Assembly: GCF_019218635.1 (NCBI RefSeq)
Contig: NZ_JAHUZB010000006.1
Span: forward strand, 1 to 64,000
Reading direction: 5' to 3'
DNA: 64,000 nt
Source: Enterococcus alishanensis
GTDB lineage: Bacteria; Bacillota; Bacilli; Lactobacillales; Enterococcaceae
Part shown: positions 1 to 11,013 of the stretch, piece by piece
How the letters are laid out: each line of letters opens with the position of its first letter
How positions within the stretch are numbered: position 1 is the first letter of the stretch
Made by a program: the position numbers and the translations under genes
Notes under the pieces: model-generated
What the model saw: only the letters and a program-made list of their open reading frames with translations
What the model was told of the DNA's origin: nothing
Databases searched by the model: none

Positions 1-91
1 TGTTCCTATTAATAGGAACGCCCTACACATTTGGTTCGTCTTATTCGTTCAGTTTTCAAAGGTCTATTTCTGTTGCATCAGCAACTTTTAT
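1..91 (-). other. rRNA operon leader, just upstream of 16S rRNA
   Basis: Read on the minus strand, this stretch carries a block around 50-65 (GACCTTTGAAAACTGAAC) of the kind found in Firmicutes rRNA leaders near the antitermination and processing region. It ends in a short palindrome at positions 2-19 (GTTCCTATT/AATAGGAAC). It follows three tandem strong promoters and reads out of the window, so the 16S gene is inferred to start just left of position 1. An rrn operon after lysS is the known arrangement in Bacillus and enterococci. The rRNA itself is not in the window. Confidence 0.75.
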
Positions 92-120
92 ATCTTATCA
101 GATTTCAAAATTAAAGTCAA
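92..120 (-). promoter_or_regulatory. rRNA-type promoter, proximal (P3)
   Basis: On the minus strand, TTGACT at 115-120 and TAAGAT at 92-97 are separated by exactly 17 bp. An AT-rich stretch lies upstream. This is the last of three promoters in tandem before the inferred 16S gene. Confidence 0.75.
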
Positions 121-177
121 ACACTTTTTTGAAATATTTTTTAAGATTTTTTTGAATTGCTTCAATGCGACTTTGTT

Positions 178-206
178 AGAATAGCTGATTTACAGCCGTC
201 TGTCAA
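178..206 (-). promoter_or_regulatory. rRNA-type promoter, middle (P2)
   Basis: On the minus strand, a consensus -35 TTGACA at 201-206 and -10 TATTCT at 178-183 are spaced by 17 bp. A/T tracts upstream at 208-230 could act as an UP element. Confidence 0.75.
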
Positions 207-259
207 CAAGTTTTTTAAACTTTTTTTGAGCGACTCGCGCTCTTTTTAAGACATAAGAT

Positions 260-288
260 AATATACCAACATAATGCCTTAGGGTCAA
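260..288 (-). promoter_or_regulatory. rRNA-type promoter, distal (P1)
   Basis: On the minus strand, TTGACC at 283-288 and TATATT at 260-265 are spaced by 17 bp. Upstream, positions 290-320 are A/T-rich and UP-element-like. The lysS terminator separates this promoter from lysS, so the rRNA operon is an independent unit. Confidence 0.75.
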
Positions 289-370
289 TCAAAATCTATA
301 CTTTTTTTGATATTTTTTTAGATGCGATTACTAATAAAAAAGTTCGATAAATCGTTCGGAAAAACATAAA

Positions 371-406
371 AAAAAGCCCGAATTTTCTTTTTTAGAGAAA
401 ATTCGA
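371..406 (-). terminator. Rho-independent terminator of lysS
   Basis: A 10-bp perfect stem (380-389 with 397-406) is followed on the minus strand by a run of U (A-run at 371-376 on the plus strand). It lies 13 bp beyond the lysS stop. Confidence 0.85.
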
Positions 407-418
407 ACGTGTTTTTTT

Positions 419-1918
<1,500 letters not shown>

Positions 1919-1956
1919 TTAAAAATAGTTGTTCTTTCCTATAATGCCAATCAATT

Positions 1957-1999
1957 TAAAAAAAATCAAGGCGTAAGAGAGATTCTCTTACCCTTGATT
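1957..1999 (-). terminator. Terminator between dusB and lysS
   Basis: A stem formed by ATCAAG-GCGTAAGAGA and its complement (1964-1999) is followed on the minus strand by eight U. It lies just after the dusB stop, so lysS is probably expressed by read-through or from its own promoter. Confidence 0.85.
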
Positions 2000-2005
2000 G
2001 GTGAT

Positions 2006-3013
2006 TTAGCCAATTTTTAATCGTGCTTCACTAACATCAGCAAAATTATCTAGTAAATCCAGCATCACTTGGCGGTCTTCCGTTTTATTAATTTTCGCTT
2101 TGACTTTAGCAGCTCGAGAAATGCCTTTTAAATAATAGCTAGCATGCTGACGAAACTCACGACAAGCGATTTTTTCACCTTTTAAATTGATTAACCGTTC
2201 TAAATGTAGTTTTGCTGTTTCGATTTTTTCTCTTGGTGTTGGTTCAGCGATTAATTCACCTGTTTCCAGATAATGTTGGGTGCGATGAATCATCCAAGGA
2301 TTGCCTAGTGCTGCTCGCCCAATCATTACAGCATCAACACCAACTTCTTCAATCATTCGTTTGGCATCTTCGGGAGTTTTTATATCGCCATTTCCCATGA
2401 ATGGAATGGAAATCTCGTTGGCAACTTCTTTTAAAATTTCCCAATTGGCTTTCCCTTCATACATTTGTACACGGGTACGGCCATGCATTGCAATAGCGGA
2501 AGCACCGGCTTTTTCTGCTGCCAAGGCATTCTCAACTGCAAAAACGTGTTGATCATCCCAACCAATCCGCATCTTGACCGTCACTGGAATATCCACTGCC
2601 TGAGAGACAGCTTCTACCATTTCATAGACTTTATCGGAATCTAATAACCATTTAGCACCAGCTTCAGCTTTAATTACTTTATTGACGGGACAGCCCATAT
2701 TAATATCGATCATGTCAGCTTTCGTATTGGCTTGAACAAATTCCGCTGCCTCTACCAAAGAATCCTTACTACCGCCAAAAATTTGAACACTTAAAGGATG
2801 TTCTCGTTCATCAATGTGTAACATCTCTAACGTTTTTTTATTTCTAAAGTGAATTCCTTGGTCACTAATCATCTCCATCACCACTAGACCAGCACCAAAT
2901 TCTTTGACAGTCACTCGAAACGCTGCATTAGTAATTCCAGCCATCGGTGCCACTACGACCCGATTAGGAATCTCTACGTTACCGATTTTCCATGTACCAC
3001 TCAACGGTTTCAC
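2006..3013 (-). CDS. dusB: tRNA-dihydrouridine synthase (DusB type)
   Basis: FMN-dependent reductase that makes dihydrouridine in tRNA. The 335-residue TIM barrel has the family signature around residues 97-115, with catalytic Cys in GCPVNK, and the phosphate-binding segment MIGRAALGNPW near residue 230. The start is GTG (3011-3013) and overlaps the hslO stop TAG by one base (TAGTG), so the two genes are translationally coupled. The hslO-dusB-lysS order is conserved in enterococci. Confidence 0.94.
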   Translation of the reverse strand: MKPLSGTWKIGNVEIPNRVVVAPMAGITNAAFRVTVKEFGAGLVVMEMISDQGIHFRNKKTLEMLHIDEREHPLSVQIFGGSKDSLVEAAEFVQANTKADMIDINMGCPVNKVIKAEAGAKWLLDSDKVYEMVEAVSQAVDIPVTVKMRIGWDDQHVFAVENALAAEKAGASAIAMHGRTRVQMYEGKANWEILKEVANEISIPFMGNGDIKTPEDAKRMIEEVGVDAVMIGRAALGNPWMIHRTQHYLETGELIAEPTPREKIETAKLHLERLINLKGEKIACREFRQHASYYLKGISRAAKVKAKINKTEDRQVMLDLLDNFADVSEARLKIG

Positions 3014-3900
3014 TACGCTTCCCCCAGTGCTGCTTGTTTCAAGACTTCTAGATCAGCTTCGCTATATTCATATTTGTCGCCACAAAAACGGCAAACGGCT
3101 TCCGCACCATGATCTTCATCAATCATCGCTTGAATTTCATCGGCTCCTAAAGTAATGATCGCCTTCGCAAATTTTTCTTTGGAAGAATCACATTTGAATT
3201 GAACAGGCATTTTTTCCAAGAAATTAATGTCATCGGTTGCTAATAAATTTTGTAAAATTTCTTCGGGTGTTTGACCTTCATCCAGCAAATTAGAAATCCG
3301 CGCTGTTTCATTTAAACGGGCTTCAATTGTGTCGATGACTTCATCTGTCACTCCCGGCATCATTTGAATCATAAAACCGCCAGCAGTTTTAATCGTGTCA
3401 TCGGTATCAACTAATACAGAAACACCGACAGCAGATGGCGTTTGTTCAGAGACGGCTAAATAATAAGTAAAGTCTTCGCCAATTTCACCAGAGACAATCG
3501 GTACTTGACCAGAAAAAGGATCTTTTAAGCCCAAATCTTTAATGACAGTGAAGAATCCTTGCGTTCCTACTGCCCCACGAACATCAATCTTACCAGCTTC
3601 ATTCAATGGCAAACTAATATGGGGGTTATCGATATAACCTTTTACATCACCTTGGCCGTTACTATCCACCACAATCTGACCCGCTGGACCATCACCTTGC
3701 ACTTTAACGGTTAATTTATCGTCTCCTTTTAACGTTGCACCTAACATTAACGCACCTACCATCGTTCGTCCCAGTGCGGCTGAAGAGGTATTCCAAGTAT
3801 CGTGACGGCGTTGAGCTTCTGCTACAGTCGAAGTTGCATCCACTGCATAAGCTCTCACATAGCCATTATATGCTAAAGCTTTTACTAAATAATCTGTCAT
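3013..3900 (-). CDS. hslO: Hsp33 redox-regulated chaperone, altered zinc site
   Basis: Hsp33 (HslO) is a holdase switched on by oxidative unfolding of a C-terminal domain that binds zinc through CxC and CxxC cysteines. The start is ATG at 3898-3900 ([13 protein letters not shown]), seven bases after GGAGA; this gives 295 residues, the usual length. The open frame extends 43 codons further upstream, but that part overlaps the ftsH terminator region and is not expected to be translated. The CxxC pair is present (C270, C273, in CRFCGDKY). The first motif, however, reads C237-D-S239 rather than CxC, through a TCT codon at 3184-3186. One of the four zinc ligands is therefore missing, so redox switching may be weakened or lost unless this base is an error. 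Confidence 0.93.
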   Translation of the reverse strand: MTDYLVKALAYNGYVRAYAVDATSTVAEAQRRHDTWNTSSAALGRTMVGALMLGATLKGDDKLTVKVQGDGPAGQIVVDSNGQGDVKGYIDNPHISLPLNEAGKIDVRGAVGTQGFFTVIKDLGLKDPFSGQVPIVSGEIGEDFTYYLAVSEQTPSAVGVSVLVDTDDTIKTAGGFMIQMMPGVTDEVIDTIEARLNETARISNLLDEGQTPEEILQNLLATDDINFLEKMPVQFKCDSSKEKFAKAIITLGADEIQAMIDEDHGAEAVCRFCGDKYEYSEADLEVLKQAALGEA

Positions 3901-3994
3901 TATATTCTCCTTTGTATGTAAACAAGATTCGCCATTCATCTTACTAGGTGTCGCCATTTTTTTCAACTGACGAACTTCTTTCTTAATAGAAGTA

Positions 3995-4026
3995 CAAAAA
4001 AAGACGAAGGAAAATTTCCTCCGCCT
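3995..4026 (-). terminator. Terminator of ftsH
   Basis: On the minus strand, a stem GGCGGAGGAAA/TTTCCTTCGTC (with G-U pairs) is followed by seven U. It sits directly after the ftsH stop. Confidence 0.8.
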
Positions 4027-4034
4027 CATTTTAA

Positions 4035-6083
4035 TTATTGTTGATCATCACTAGTATCATCTGGTTCAATTGGGCCTGCTGGTTTTTCATCAGAAGCTTG
4101 TTTTTCAGCATCCTTTTGTTCCAAGGCGCGTTTAGCTTCTTCAAAAGTTGTTGCGTCAGCTTTCTCACTTGGATATAAGCTGTCGTTTTCAGGCATCTTG
4201 CCATCTTCAAACAATGATTTGATTGCTTTGGCATCTAATGTTTCGTACTTCAATAGCATTTCTGCAATTAAAGCATGTTGTTCGCGATGAGATTCGATGA
4301 TTTCATGTGCTTTATCATGAGCATCCATCAAGATCTTACGAACTTCTTCATCAATTTCAAAAGCAACTTGTTCTGAATAAGCTTTAGTTTGTCCATAATC
4401 ACGGCCAACAAAGACTTGATGATTGCCTTCGTATTGAACTGGACCAAGTTTATCACTCATTCCGTATTCAGTCACCATGCTGCGGGCTAAACCAGTTGCT
4501 TGTTCAAAGTCATTAGAAGCACCTGTTGATTGTACGTTGAAGATGATTTCTTCAGCTGTCCGACCACCAAGTAAACCAACGATTTGTTCAAACATGTCAT
4601 CTTTAGTCATTAACATTTGATCTTCTTTTGGTAAAGCAATCATGTAACCACCAGCGCGACCACGTGGAATAATTGTTACTTTATGAACGACACGGGCACG
4701 GTTTAACACCATCCCAATGATGGTATGACCGGCTTCATGGTAAGCCACCATTTTGCGTTCACGTTCACTAATCACACGATCTTTCTTCGCTGGTCCAGCG
4801 ATTACGCGATCTTCCGCTTCATCTACATCAGAAGCATCAATTTTTTTCTTGTTACGACGTGCAGCTACTAAAGCCGCTTCATTTAAGACATTTTCCAAAT
4901 CCGCACCGGCAAAACCTGGTGTTTGTTGGGCAACGACTTTCAAATCAACATCGTCTGCTAAAGGTTTGTTACGAGAATGGACACGTAAAATGGCTTCCCG
5001 ACCTTTAACATCTGGACGACCAACTAAGATTTGACGGTCAAAACGTCCTGGACGAAGTAAGGCTGGATCCAATACGTCTGAACGGTTCGTTGCAGCAATA
5101 ACGATGACACCTTCGTTGCCACCAAAACCATCCATTTCAACTAGCAATTGGTTCAAGGTTTGTTCACGTTCATCGTGTCCGCCACCCATACCAGCGCCTC
5201 GTTGACGACCAACTGCATCGATTTCATCGATAAAGATAATCGCTGGTGCATTTTTCTTCGCAGTTTCAAATAAGTCACGTACTCGACTGGCACCGACCCC
5301 AACGAACATTTCCACAAAGTCAGAACCAGAGATTGAATAAAATGGTACGCCTGCTTCACCAGCAACTGCTTTAGCTAATAAAGTTTTACCAGTTCCGGGA
5401 GGTCCTTCTAGTAAGACCCCGGCAGGAATGCGGGCACCTAATTCAACGAAACGACGGGGATCTTTTAAGAATTCCACGACTTCTACAAGTTCTTGTTTTT
5501 CTTCTTCTGCGCCGGCTACGTCAGAGAAACGGACGCGATTGGCTTTTTTATCGGCTTCTTTGGCTTTCGATTTACCGAAGTTCATCACTCGGCCATTGCC
5601 GCCACCGCCGCCACCTTGTTGACCCATAATCATGTAGAAGAAGAAAATCATGATTAAGATTGGTAGGAAGCTGACTAATAATGTCACCCACATGCCGCTA
5701 GATGATTCTTCAGCTACATCGGCTTTGACATTTTGGTCACTGGCTGAACTAGTAATTTGGTCTAAAGTGGAGTCATTTGGTAAAGCAATTGTTGTAAAGC
5801 GAGTAGTATTAGAATCAGTTGATCCGATAATACTTAAACCGCCGCTGTTTTCAACTTTTTGGCTTTCTTTATACTCCCCAGTAATCCGGTACACACCGCC
5901 AGCTGGTTGGATCGTAAAGTTTTTTACTTTTCCATCTTCTAATTGTTCTGTGAAGGTAGAATACTCGATATCTGACGAAGATGAGCGATTGTCTCCAAAT
6001 AAGAAATAGACAACCATCACCATTGCCAAGATTACGAGGATGTAATAGAGGGCGTTTTTGACCCCCTTATTATTTTTGTTCAT
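4035..6083 (-). CDS. ftsH: ATP-dependent zinc metalloprotease FtsH
   Basis: Membrane-anchored AAA+ protease that degrades misfolded membrane proteins and regulators. At 682 residues it has two transmembrane segments (about 11-29 and 132-153) flanking an extracytoplasmic domain. The Walker A GPPGTGKT is at 227-234, Walker B FIDEID at 284-289, and the second region of homology includes RPGRFDR. The zinc-binding HEAGH is at 449-453. A glycine-rich linker follows TM2, and the tail is acidic. The start ATG has GAGG five to eight bases upstream. The tilS-hpt-ftsH order is widely conserved in Firmicutes. Confidence 0.97.
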   Translation of the reverse strand: MNKNNKGVKNALYYILVILAMVMVVYFLFGDNRSSSSDIEYSTFTEQLEDGKVKNFTIQPAGGVYRITGEYKESQKVENSGGLSIIGSTDSNTTRFTTIALPNDSTLDQITSSASDQNVKADVAEESSSGMWVTLLVSFLPILIMIFFFYMIMGQQGGGGGGNGRVMNFGKSKAKEADKKANRVRFSDVAGAEEEKQELVEVVEFLKDPRRFVELGARIPAGVLLEGPPGTGKTLLAKAVAGEAGVPFYSISGSDFVEMFVGVGASRVRDLFETAKKNAPAIIFIDEIDAVGRQRGAGMGGGHDEREQTLNQLLVEMDGFGGNEGVIVIAATNRSDVLDPALLRPGRFDRQILVGRPDVKGREAILRVHSRNKPLADDVDLKVVAQQTPGFAGADLENVLNEAALVAARRNKKKIDASDVDEAEDRVIAGPAKKDRVISERERKMVAYHEAGHTIIGMVLNRARVVHKVTIIPRGRAGGYMIALPKEDQMLMTKDDMFEQIVGLLGGRTAEEIIFNVQSTGASNDFEQATGLARSMVTEYGMSDKLGPVQYEGNHQVFVGRDYGQTKAYSEQVAFEIDEEVRKILMDAHDKAHEIIESHREQHALIAEMLLKYETLDAKAIKSLFEDGKMPENDSLYPSEKADATTFEEAKRALEQKDAEKQASDEKPAGPIEPDDTSDDQQ

Positions 6084-6168
6084 AGGGTTCCTCCTCGAAG
6101 TTCTGATTCAAATTTGTTTTATCAATCCTGACCAATACAGTATATCATATAGTCTTTCTTAGCTGTCA

Positions 6169-6714
6169 CTAATTTGATTGATAAACTTCTGGTTTTAAAA
6201 CTCCAACATATGGTAAATTACGATAATCCTCAGCGTAATCTAAACCATAGCCGACAACGAATTCATTTGGTACATCAAAACCAACAAAATCGGCAGTAAT
6301 ATCTACTACACGGCCTTCTGGTTTATCTAACAAAGTCACAATTTTTACCGATTTGGCTTTACGATATTTAAATAAGTCTACTAAATAACCTAAAGTCCGA
6401 CCGCTATCGATAATATCTTCTACAATTAAAAGGTCGCGACCTTCAACATTTGTATCTAAATCTTTGACGATTTTCACCTCGCCAGAAGAAACCGTTTGAT
6501 TGCCGTAACTTGAAACATCCATGAAATCCATTTCCATATGAATGTCCATCTCCCGGCAGATATCTGCCATAAATGGTACAGCACCTTTTAAAATGCCAAC
6601 TACCAGAGGGTTTTTATCCGCATATTCAGTGGTTAATTCTTTTCCTAATTCGACACAACGCTTTAAAATATCATCTCTAGAAACTAAGACTTTTTCGATA
6701 TCGTTTGCTAGCAT
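6169..6714 (-). CDS. hpt: Hypoxanthine phosphoribosyltransferase
   Basis: Salvages hypoxanthine and guanine to IMP and GMP using PRPP. The 181-residue protein shows the PRPP-binding signature [17 protein letters not shown] around residues 100-116. The start [10 protein letters not shown] (6712-6714) was chosen because AAAGGAGA lies eight bases upstream; the frame opens 14 codons earlier without a site. It lies 25 bp after tilS, its usual partner. Confidence 0.95.
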   Translation of the reverse strand: MLANDIEKVLVSRDDILKRCVELGKELTTEYADKNPLVVGILKGAVPFMADICREMDIHMEMDFMDVSSYGNQTVSSGEVKIVKDLDTNVEGRDLLIVEDIIDSGRTLGYLVDLFKYRKAKSVKIVTLLDKPEGRVVDITADFVGFDVPNEFVVGYGLDYAEDYRNLPYVGVLKPEVYQSN

Positions 6715-6739
6715 GCGTGTTCTCCTTTCATTCTCAAAC

Positions 6740-8065
6740 TTAATCAAAATAATCAAGTATGTAGAGTATTTTATCAGTTTCCAAACTATTACTCAAACAA
6801 GAATTAACAAAAGGTAAAATTGCTAATATTTCTCCATTGGTATCTTCCACCAACCAGGCTTTCTCCCGTAAATCCACAGAAATTTTTTGATCAATAAAAT
6901 AACGTGAAACCTTTTTTCGTAAATCTTTAGTTAGTTGAATACGATCGCCGGTTTGACGCTTGCGAATCGTTAGTGGAAAAGCCGTAGTTGCTGGTAAAAA
7001 AACTTGAAAGTTAGCCTTTTCAGCACTTATTTGCGTCTTTTTCCGTAAATTAAAACATGTACCATCTGACAACTTTTTTTCTTGGTGGAGGCCGATTTGA
7101 AAACTTTCTGTCACAACCATTTGTTTAGGCGTCAATGAAAATTGCTGATAACTTCTACGAAACTGCCAATCATCGCCTAAATCTTGCGACCATTGACTCG
7201 GTCCATCGTTAATTAAGGCCAGCATTTGTTGTAACTGTTGTTGAGAAATAAGTAAATTTGTATCTTCGGCAATCATTTGAAAGAAAAATTGCAAAAAATA
7301 ATAACGTGAAGCACTTATTTCAGGCAAATCTGATAACTTAAAATTCCAACCTTGATCAGTTTTTTTAACGTTGTTTAAATTTTCTTTTAGTCCCCATTTC
7401 AGAGCCGTTTCAGCATCATTTAACTGTTGCTGGAACTGTTGAATGTGGCGTAAAAATTGTGGGTTTTCGGCTTTCAAAAGCGGAACTACCTTTTGTCGAA
7501 TCCGATTGCGAAAATATTGTTCACTTTGATTACTAGCATCTTCAAAATAAACCAGTTGATTTTCTTTCGCATAGGAAATTAACGATTCTTTAGGTTCATT
7601 TAGTAAAGGTCGTAATAATCTCCCTTTGGTAAAAGGTTGAATTCTCTGAATACCCGCGTGAGCTTGTAAGCTACCACCACGAACTAAGCGCATCAACATG
7701 GTTTCAGCTTGGTCATCACTATGGTGAGCCGTCACTAAAAGATCATAGTTCTCTTTTTCCATCACATCTGCGAAAAACTGATAGCGAAATTTGCGGGCGC
7801 CAGCTTCCATGCCTTTTTCAACTGGTTGTTGCCACAGTGTTTGATAGAAAGGTAGTTTTTTTTCGCGACAATAATTTGCCAAAAATACTGCTTCTATTTC
7901 GGATTCTGCTCGCAACTGATGATTCACATGAGCAACTCCTATTGGCAATGCAAGTTTCTCCAATAGATCAAGTAAAACCATCGAATCCACACCAGTTGAA
8001 ACAGCTACTAAAATTTTTTGAGCTGTAAATAATTCTGGGTTTAATTTTTTTAAATTTCTTTCCAT
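6740..8065 (-). CDS. tilS: tRNA(Ile)-lysidine synthase
   Basis: Converts the wobble C of the minor tRNA-Ile(CAU) to lysidine. The N-terminal PP-loop ATPase motif is [12 protein letters not shown] near residues 20-31, a variant of SGGxDS with Thr in the second position. A helical linker and a C-terminal TilS domain follow ([13 protein letters not shown] to FIDQKI). It is about 441 residues long. The start is uncertain: ATG at 8063-8065 has GAGGG five bases upstream, ATG at 8066-8068 is directly ahead, and a TTG at 8075-8077 has no site. Confidence 0.94.
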   Translation of the reverse strand: MERNLKKLNPELFTAQKILVAVSTGVDSMVLLDLLEKLALPIGVAHVNHQLRAESEIEAVFLANYCREKKLPFYQTLWQQPVEKGMEAGARKFRYQFFADVMEKENYDLLVTAHHSDDQAETMLMRLVRGGSLQAHAGIQRIQPFTKGRLLRPLLNEPKESLISYAKENQLVYFEDASNQSEQYFRNRIRQKVVPLLKAENPQFLRHIQQFQQQLNDAETALKWGLKENLNNVKKTDQGWNFKLSDLPEISASRYYFLQFFFQMIAEDTNLLISQQQLQQMLALINDGPSQWSQDLGDDWQFRRSYQQFSLTPKQMVVTESFQIGLHQEKKLSDGTCFNLRKKTQISAEKANFQVFLPATTAFPLTIRKRQTGDRIQLTKDLRKKVSRYFIDQKISVDLREKAWLVEDTNGEILAILPFVNSCLSNSLETDKILYILDYFD

Positions 8066-8081
8066 CATATCCCTCAATTAC

Positions 8082-8112
8082 AAAAAAAGCCGAGACAAAT
8101 TTGTCCCGACTT
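8082..8112 (-). terminator. Terminator after the S1-domain gene
   Basis: On the minus strand, a stem GTCGGGACAAA/TTTGTCTCGGC is followed by seven U. It separates yabR from tilS, so the tilS-hpt-ftsH unit needs read-through or its own promoter. Confidence 0.85.
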
Positions 8113-8122
8113 GATTGATTCA

Positions 8123-8596
8123 CTAGCTACGACGACCGCCACGGCCACCGCGTTTTCCTTCTGTATTACGGCGCAATGATAATAAGCGATCATCGCTGTC
8201 TTTCAAAAAGGAACTCATTAATGTATCGAAGTCTTCTTTTTTGTTGCCAAAATCTTTGTTATTGCCTTTTGAAAAGTTACCTTTATTTTGTGGTTTGCTA
8301 GGTCGTGTATCGCGACGTTCTCGGTTGAAAGTTTTTTTCTCAGGTTGCGGTCTTTCTGGTTGATCTTCCGCTTTGCGAATTGATAAACCGACTTTTCCGT
8401 CATCACCAACTGAGGTCACTTTGACCGTCACTTCATCACCAACAGTTAATACATCGTGAATATCTTTAACAAAACCATTTGAGATTTCGCTAATATGGAC
8501 TAACCCAGTTTTCCCTTCACCTAAATCAATAAATGCACCAAAATTAGTGATGCCAGATACTTTCCCTTGTAGTTTTGCTCCTACTTCGATTGACAT
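8123..8596 (-). CDS. yabR: S1 RNA-binding domain protein, YabR-like
   Basis: At 157 residues, it has an N-terminal S1 fold (residues 1-75: VSGITNFGAFIDLGEGKTGLVHISEI) followed by a basic, low-complexity tail ending in GKRGGRGGRRS. The N terminus closely resembles Bacillus YabR, and its place downstream of divIC is the same. A general RNA- or ribosome-binding role is likely; no specific target can be read from the sequence. Confidence 0.9.
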   Translation of the reverse strand: MSIEVGAKLQGKVSGITNFGAFIDLGEGKTGLVHISEISNGFVKDIHDVLTVGDEVTVKVTSVGDDGKVGLSIRKAEDQPERPQPEKKTFNRERRDTRPSKPQNKGNFSKGNNKDFGNKKEDFDTLMSSFLKDSDDRLLSLRRNTEGKRGGRGGRRS

Positions 8597-8668
8597 AAAA
8601 AGATTGTTCCTCCTACTTTATTTCCCAATTTATTATTCACTGCAACATTGCAGTTTCAGACTTTTGTT

Positions 8669-9070
8669 TTATTTTGCTGAGCTGTTACTTGAACTATCAG
8701 TCGATTCTTCTGGTAAAACAAAAATCAATTCACCATCTTTTGAGTAGTAGTAACGACTACGGGCCAATTTCGCAACATAATCGTCATTTTTTAATAAAGC
8801 GACTTCTTGTTGTAATGTTTCAACTTTATCATCTAATTTAACTGACTCTGCCTGGGTAGTTACTTTGATATCTTGTAATTCACTCAATTTTTGGCGCTCA
8901 CTAAAAATCTGAACACCCATCACAATAAAAATAACCGCAGCAACCGCAAAGAAAACAGCTAAACGTCGCCGTTTAAAAATTAATTGACGGTGTTCTTTTT
9001 GAAACTTTTGAAATTGTTTTTTTGTGTAGGGATTACTAATCGTGGCAAGTTTTTTCTTTTCTTCTGCCAT
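8669..9070 (-). CDS. divIC: Septum formation initiator, DivIC/FtsB family
   Basis: A 133-residue bitopic membrane protein of the divisome, expected to pair with FtsL/DivIB. It has a basic cytoplasmic N terminus, one transmembrane helix at about 36-54, and an extracytoplasmic coiled coil at about 57-95 (KLDDKVETLQQEVALLKND). The C-terminal block ARSRYYYSKDGELIFVLP is typical of DivIC. The spacing to the neighbouring rqcP and yabR matches other Firmicutes. Confidence 0.92.
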   Translation of the reverse strand: MAEEKKKLATISNPYTKKQFQKFQKEHRQLIFKRRRLAVFFAVAAVIFIVMGVQIFSERQKLSELQDIKVTTQAESVKLDDKVETLQQEVALLKNDDYVAKLARSRYYYSKDGELIFVLPEESTDSSSNSSAK

Positions 9071-9145
9071 ATAACGACTCCCTTTCGATTAATTTTCTCA
9101 ACTATTATAACAACATTAAAGTTCATTGTCTATGTCATTCGTTGA

Positions 9146-9415
9146 CTAATTCTCGTTATCTTCTCTACGTGTTTCGCTAATAATGCGATACATTTTCGCG
9201 GCATCTTCTTTTTTAGTTGATTCGTGTAACGCTTCCACAGCTACCTCTAACACTTTATTTCCAAATTGAATTTTAATCGTATCATCAACTTTAACTTCAC
9301 TAGAAGACTTAGCTAGTTTTCCATTTACATAGATTCGACCTTTGTCTGCTACTTCCTTTGCAACAGAACGCCTTTTAATAATTCTCGAAATTTTTAAAAA
9401 TTTATCTAAACGCAT
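9146..9415 (-). CDS. rqcP: RqcP, S4-domain ribosome quality-control factor
   Basis: An 89-residue S4 RNA-binding protein ([20 protein letters not shown] at the N terminus). Members of this family (formerly YabO, related to Hsp15) work with RqcH on obstructed 50S subunits during alanine tailing. It begins 8 bp after the flippase gene, implying co-transcription. The identification rests on size, the S4 fold and the mfd-flippase-rqcP-divIC order. Confidence 0.93.
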   Translation of the reverse strand: MRLDKFLKISRIIKRRSVAKEVADKGRIYVNGKLAKSSSEVKVDDTIKIQFGNKVLEVAVEALHESTKKEDAAKMYRIISETRREDNEN

Positions 9416-9423
9416 GTAATTTC

Positions 9424-11013
9424 CTACTTTCTTAAACGTAATCGCAATATTTTTTTACCAAATGGCAACATTAACCATTCACGAATACTCAACAAGTGTA
9501 ACCGAATCGCTGCAAAAACAAAAGTCCCTCCACCGAGCATCACACCAATTAAGCAAATAATTAAGGTGGCTAGCCGTGATTCAACTTGCCCAAATAATAT
9601 TTGTAAACCACCATAATAGCCAAATAGGCTAGCTGCCATTAGTAATAAGCAATAAATCAGATGCCGCAAAAAGCCTTGCTGATTTAAGTACTTCAAATTA
9701 CCTAAAGCTGATTTTTTCTGCAAAAATAGCAGTGCTGCCAATAAACCTAATAAGGTAGCCAAACTAGCACCTGCATTTCCCCAAAGTTTAGTCAGCCAAA
9801 TAGTCGTCAATAATTTAATCACTAAGCCAATTCCTGCCGCTTGAAAGGAGCTGCGATAAGAATTTTGGGCTTGGGCAATACTTTGATAAGCCTGAATCAT
9901 CGCCATCAAAAAAATGGCAAAGACAAATATCACTAAAGTTAAATTGCCCCGATAATCTTTAAACAATGTGTAATTCACATAAGGCAAAAGCAACGCTAAG
10001 CCTAGCGAGGCTGCTGCTGCAATCCCACAAGTCAACCGTAGAAAAGTACCACTGGTTTGTTTAAATTTATTTTTTTCCTCACCAGATAAGTACTTTGTTA
10101 ATAAGGGTAAAAAACTAGCACTTAAGGCTAAAGCGACTACTAAACCTAATTGAACCAAGGGCTGACCGCGATCATAAATTCCTTTAGCAACTTGTGCAGC
10201 ATAGTCAGTTAAACCGTGATCAACCAAAGCTTTTTTAACAGTGAAAGAATCAATCAATTGAAACAAGATTAAAAATCCACTGTAAACAGTCATTAATCCT
10301 CCTTCAATCGTCATTCGTTTTATTAACTGCCAAGGTGCCGTAGCTTTTTTAAAGCCAATCGCATGACTATTTAATTTTCTTTGATAATACGCCAAAATCA
10401 AACAACCACAAATACCCCCAAAAACTGCTCCCGACATAGCAAAAACACCGGTCTGATAAACATCCCAAGCATATTTTTGAAAACACCAAGCAGCAGCTAA
10501 AATAATACTGACCCGAACGATTTGTTCCACCACTTGAGAAATGGCCGTTGGTACCATCTGCAAACGTCCTTGAAAACCGCCACGAGTAATGGACAAATAA
10601 GGCATTAATAGAAAAGTAAATGAAACTACTTGAATCAAAGGCGTTAATTGTTGATCACCCATTAGGCTTGCCAACATGGGACTCGTAAAAAAGACCATCG
10701 CCCATAAAAAAATCCCTAGACTACTTATAATCGGAAATAATTCTTTTAAAGCAGTTGCTTCATCCTTTATGCTGTTTCTTTCGGCGACATATTTCGAAAT
10801 AAATTGAGGCAAACCAGATAAGGCTAGTGTCATCGCCAAACCATAAATTGGATAGACTTGTTGATACACATAAAAGCCTACATCCCCTGCTAAGTTTTGG
10901 TACGGTACGCGATAAATTGCACTTAAAATCTTGGCGACAAAAGATGCTAACGTCAAAATAAAGGCGCCTTGCATCATATTTTTCATGTCTTTATTCACCA
11001 AGGCGACCACCAC
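9424..11013 (-). CDS. MOP-superfamily polysaccharide/lipid flippase (YabM/SpoVB-like)
   Basis: About 529 residues with roughly 14 hydrophobic segments and the family's opening [20 protein letters not shown]. Relatives flip lipid-linked sugars or lipid II across the membrane, so a role in wall or surface polymer export is likely. The start is unclear. The frame opens at GTG directly after the mfd stop (TAG then GTG), but AGGTGG there would place initiation at TTG around 11001, and an ATG eight codons into the frame is also possible. It is close-coupled to mfd. Confidence 0.88.
   Translation of the reverse strand: MVVALVNKDMKNMMQGAFILTLASFVAKILSAIYRVPYQNLAGDVGFYVYQQVYPIYGLAMTLALSGLPQFISKYVAERNSIKDEATALKELFPIISSLGIFLWAMVFFTSPMLASLMGDQQLTPLIQVVSFTFLLMPYLSITRGGFQGRLQMVPTAISQVVEQIVRVSIILAAAWCFQKYAWDVYQTGVFAMSGAVFGGICGCLILAYYQRKLNSHAIGFKKATAPWQLIKRMTIEGGLMTVYSGFLILFQLIDSFTVKKALVDHGLTDYAAQVAKGIYDRGQPLVQLGLVVALALSASFLPLLTKYLSGEEKNKFKQTSGTFLRLTCGIAAAASLGLALLLPYVNYTLFKDYRGNLTLVIFVFAIFLMAMIQAYQSIAQAQNSYRSSFQAAGIGLVIKLLTTIWLTKLWGNAGASLATLLGLLAALLFLQKKSALGNLKYLNQQGFLRHLIYCLLLMAASLFGYYGGLQILFGQVESRLATLIICLIGVMLGGGTFVFAAIRLHLLSIREWLMLPFGKKILRLRLRK

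Noticed and set aside
3901-4029. A 43-codon N-terminal extension of hslO
   Set aside because: It covers the ftsH terminator stem and lacks a ribosome binding site, while the internal ATG has GGAGA at the right distance and gives the family length.
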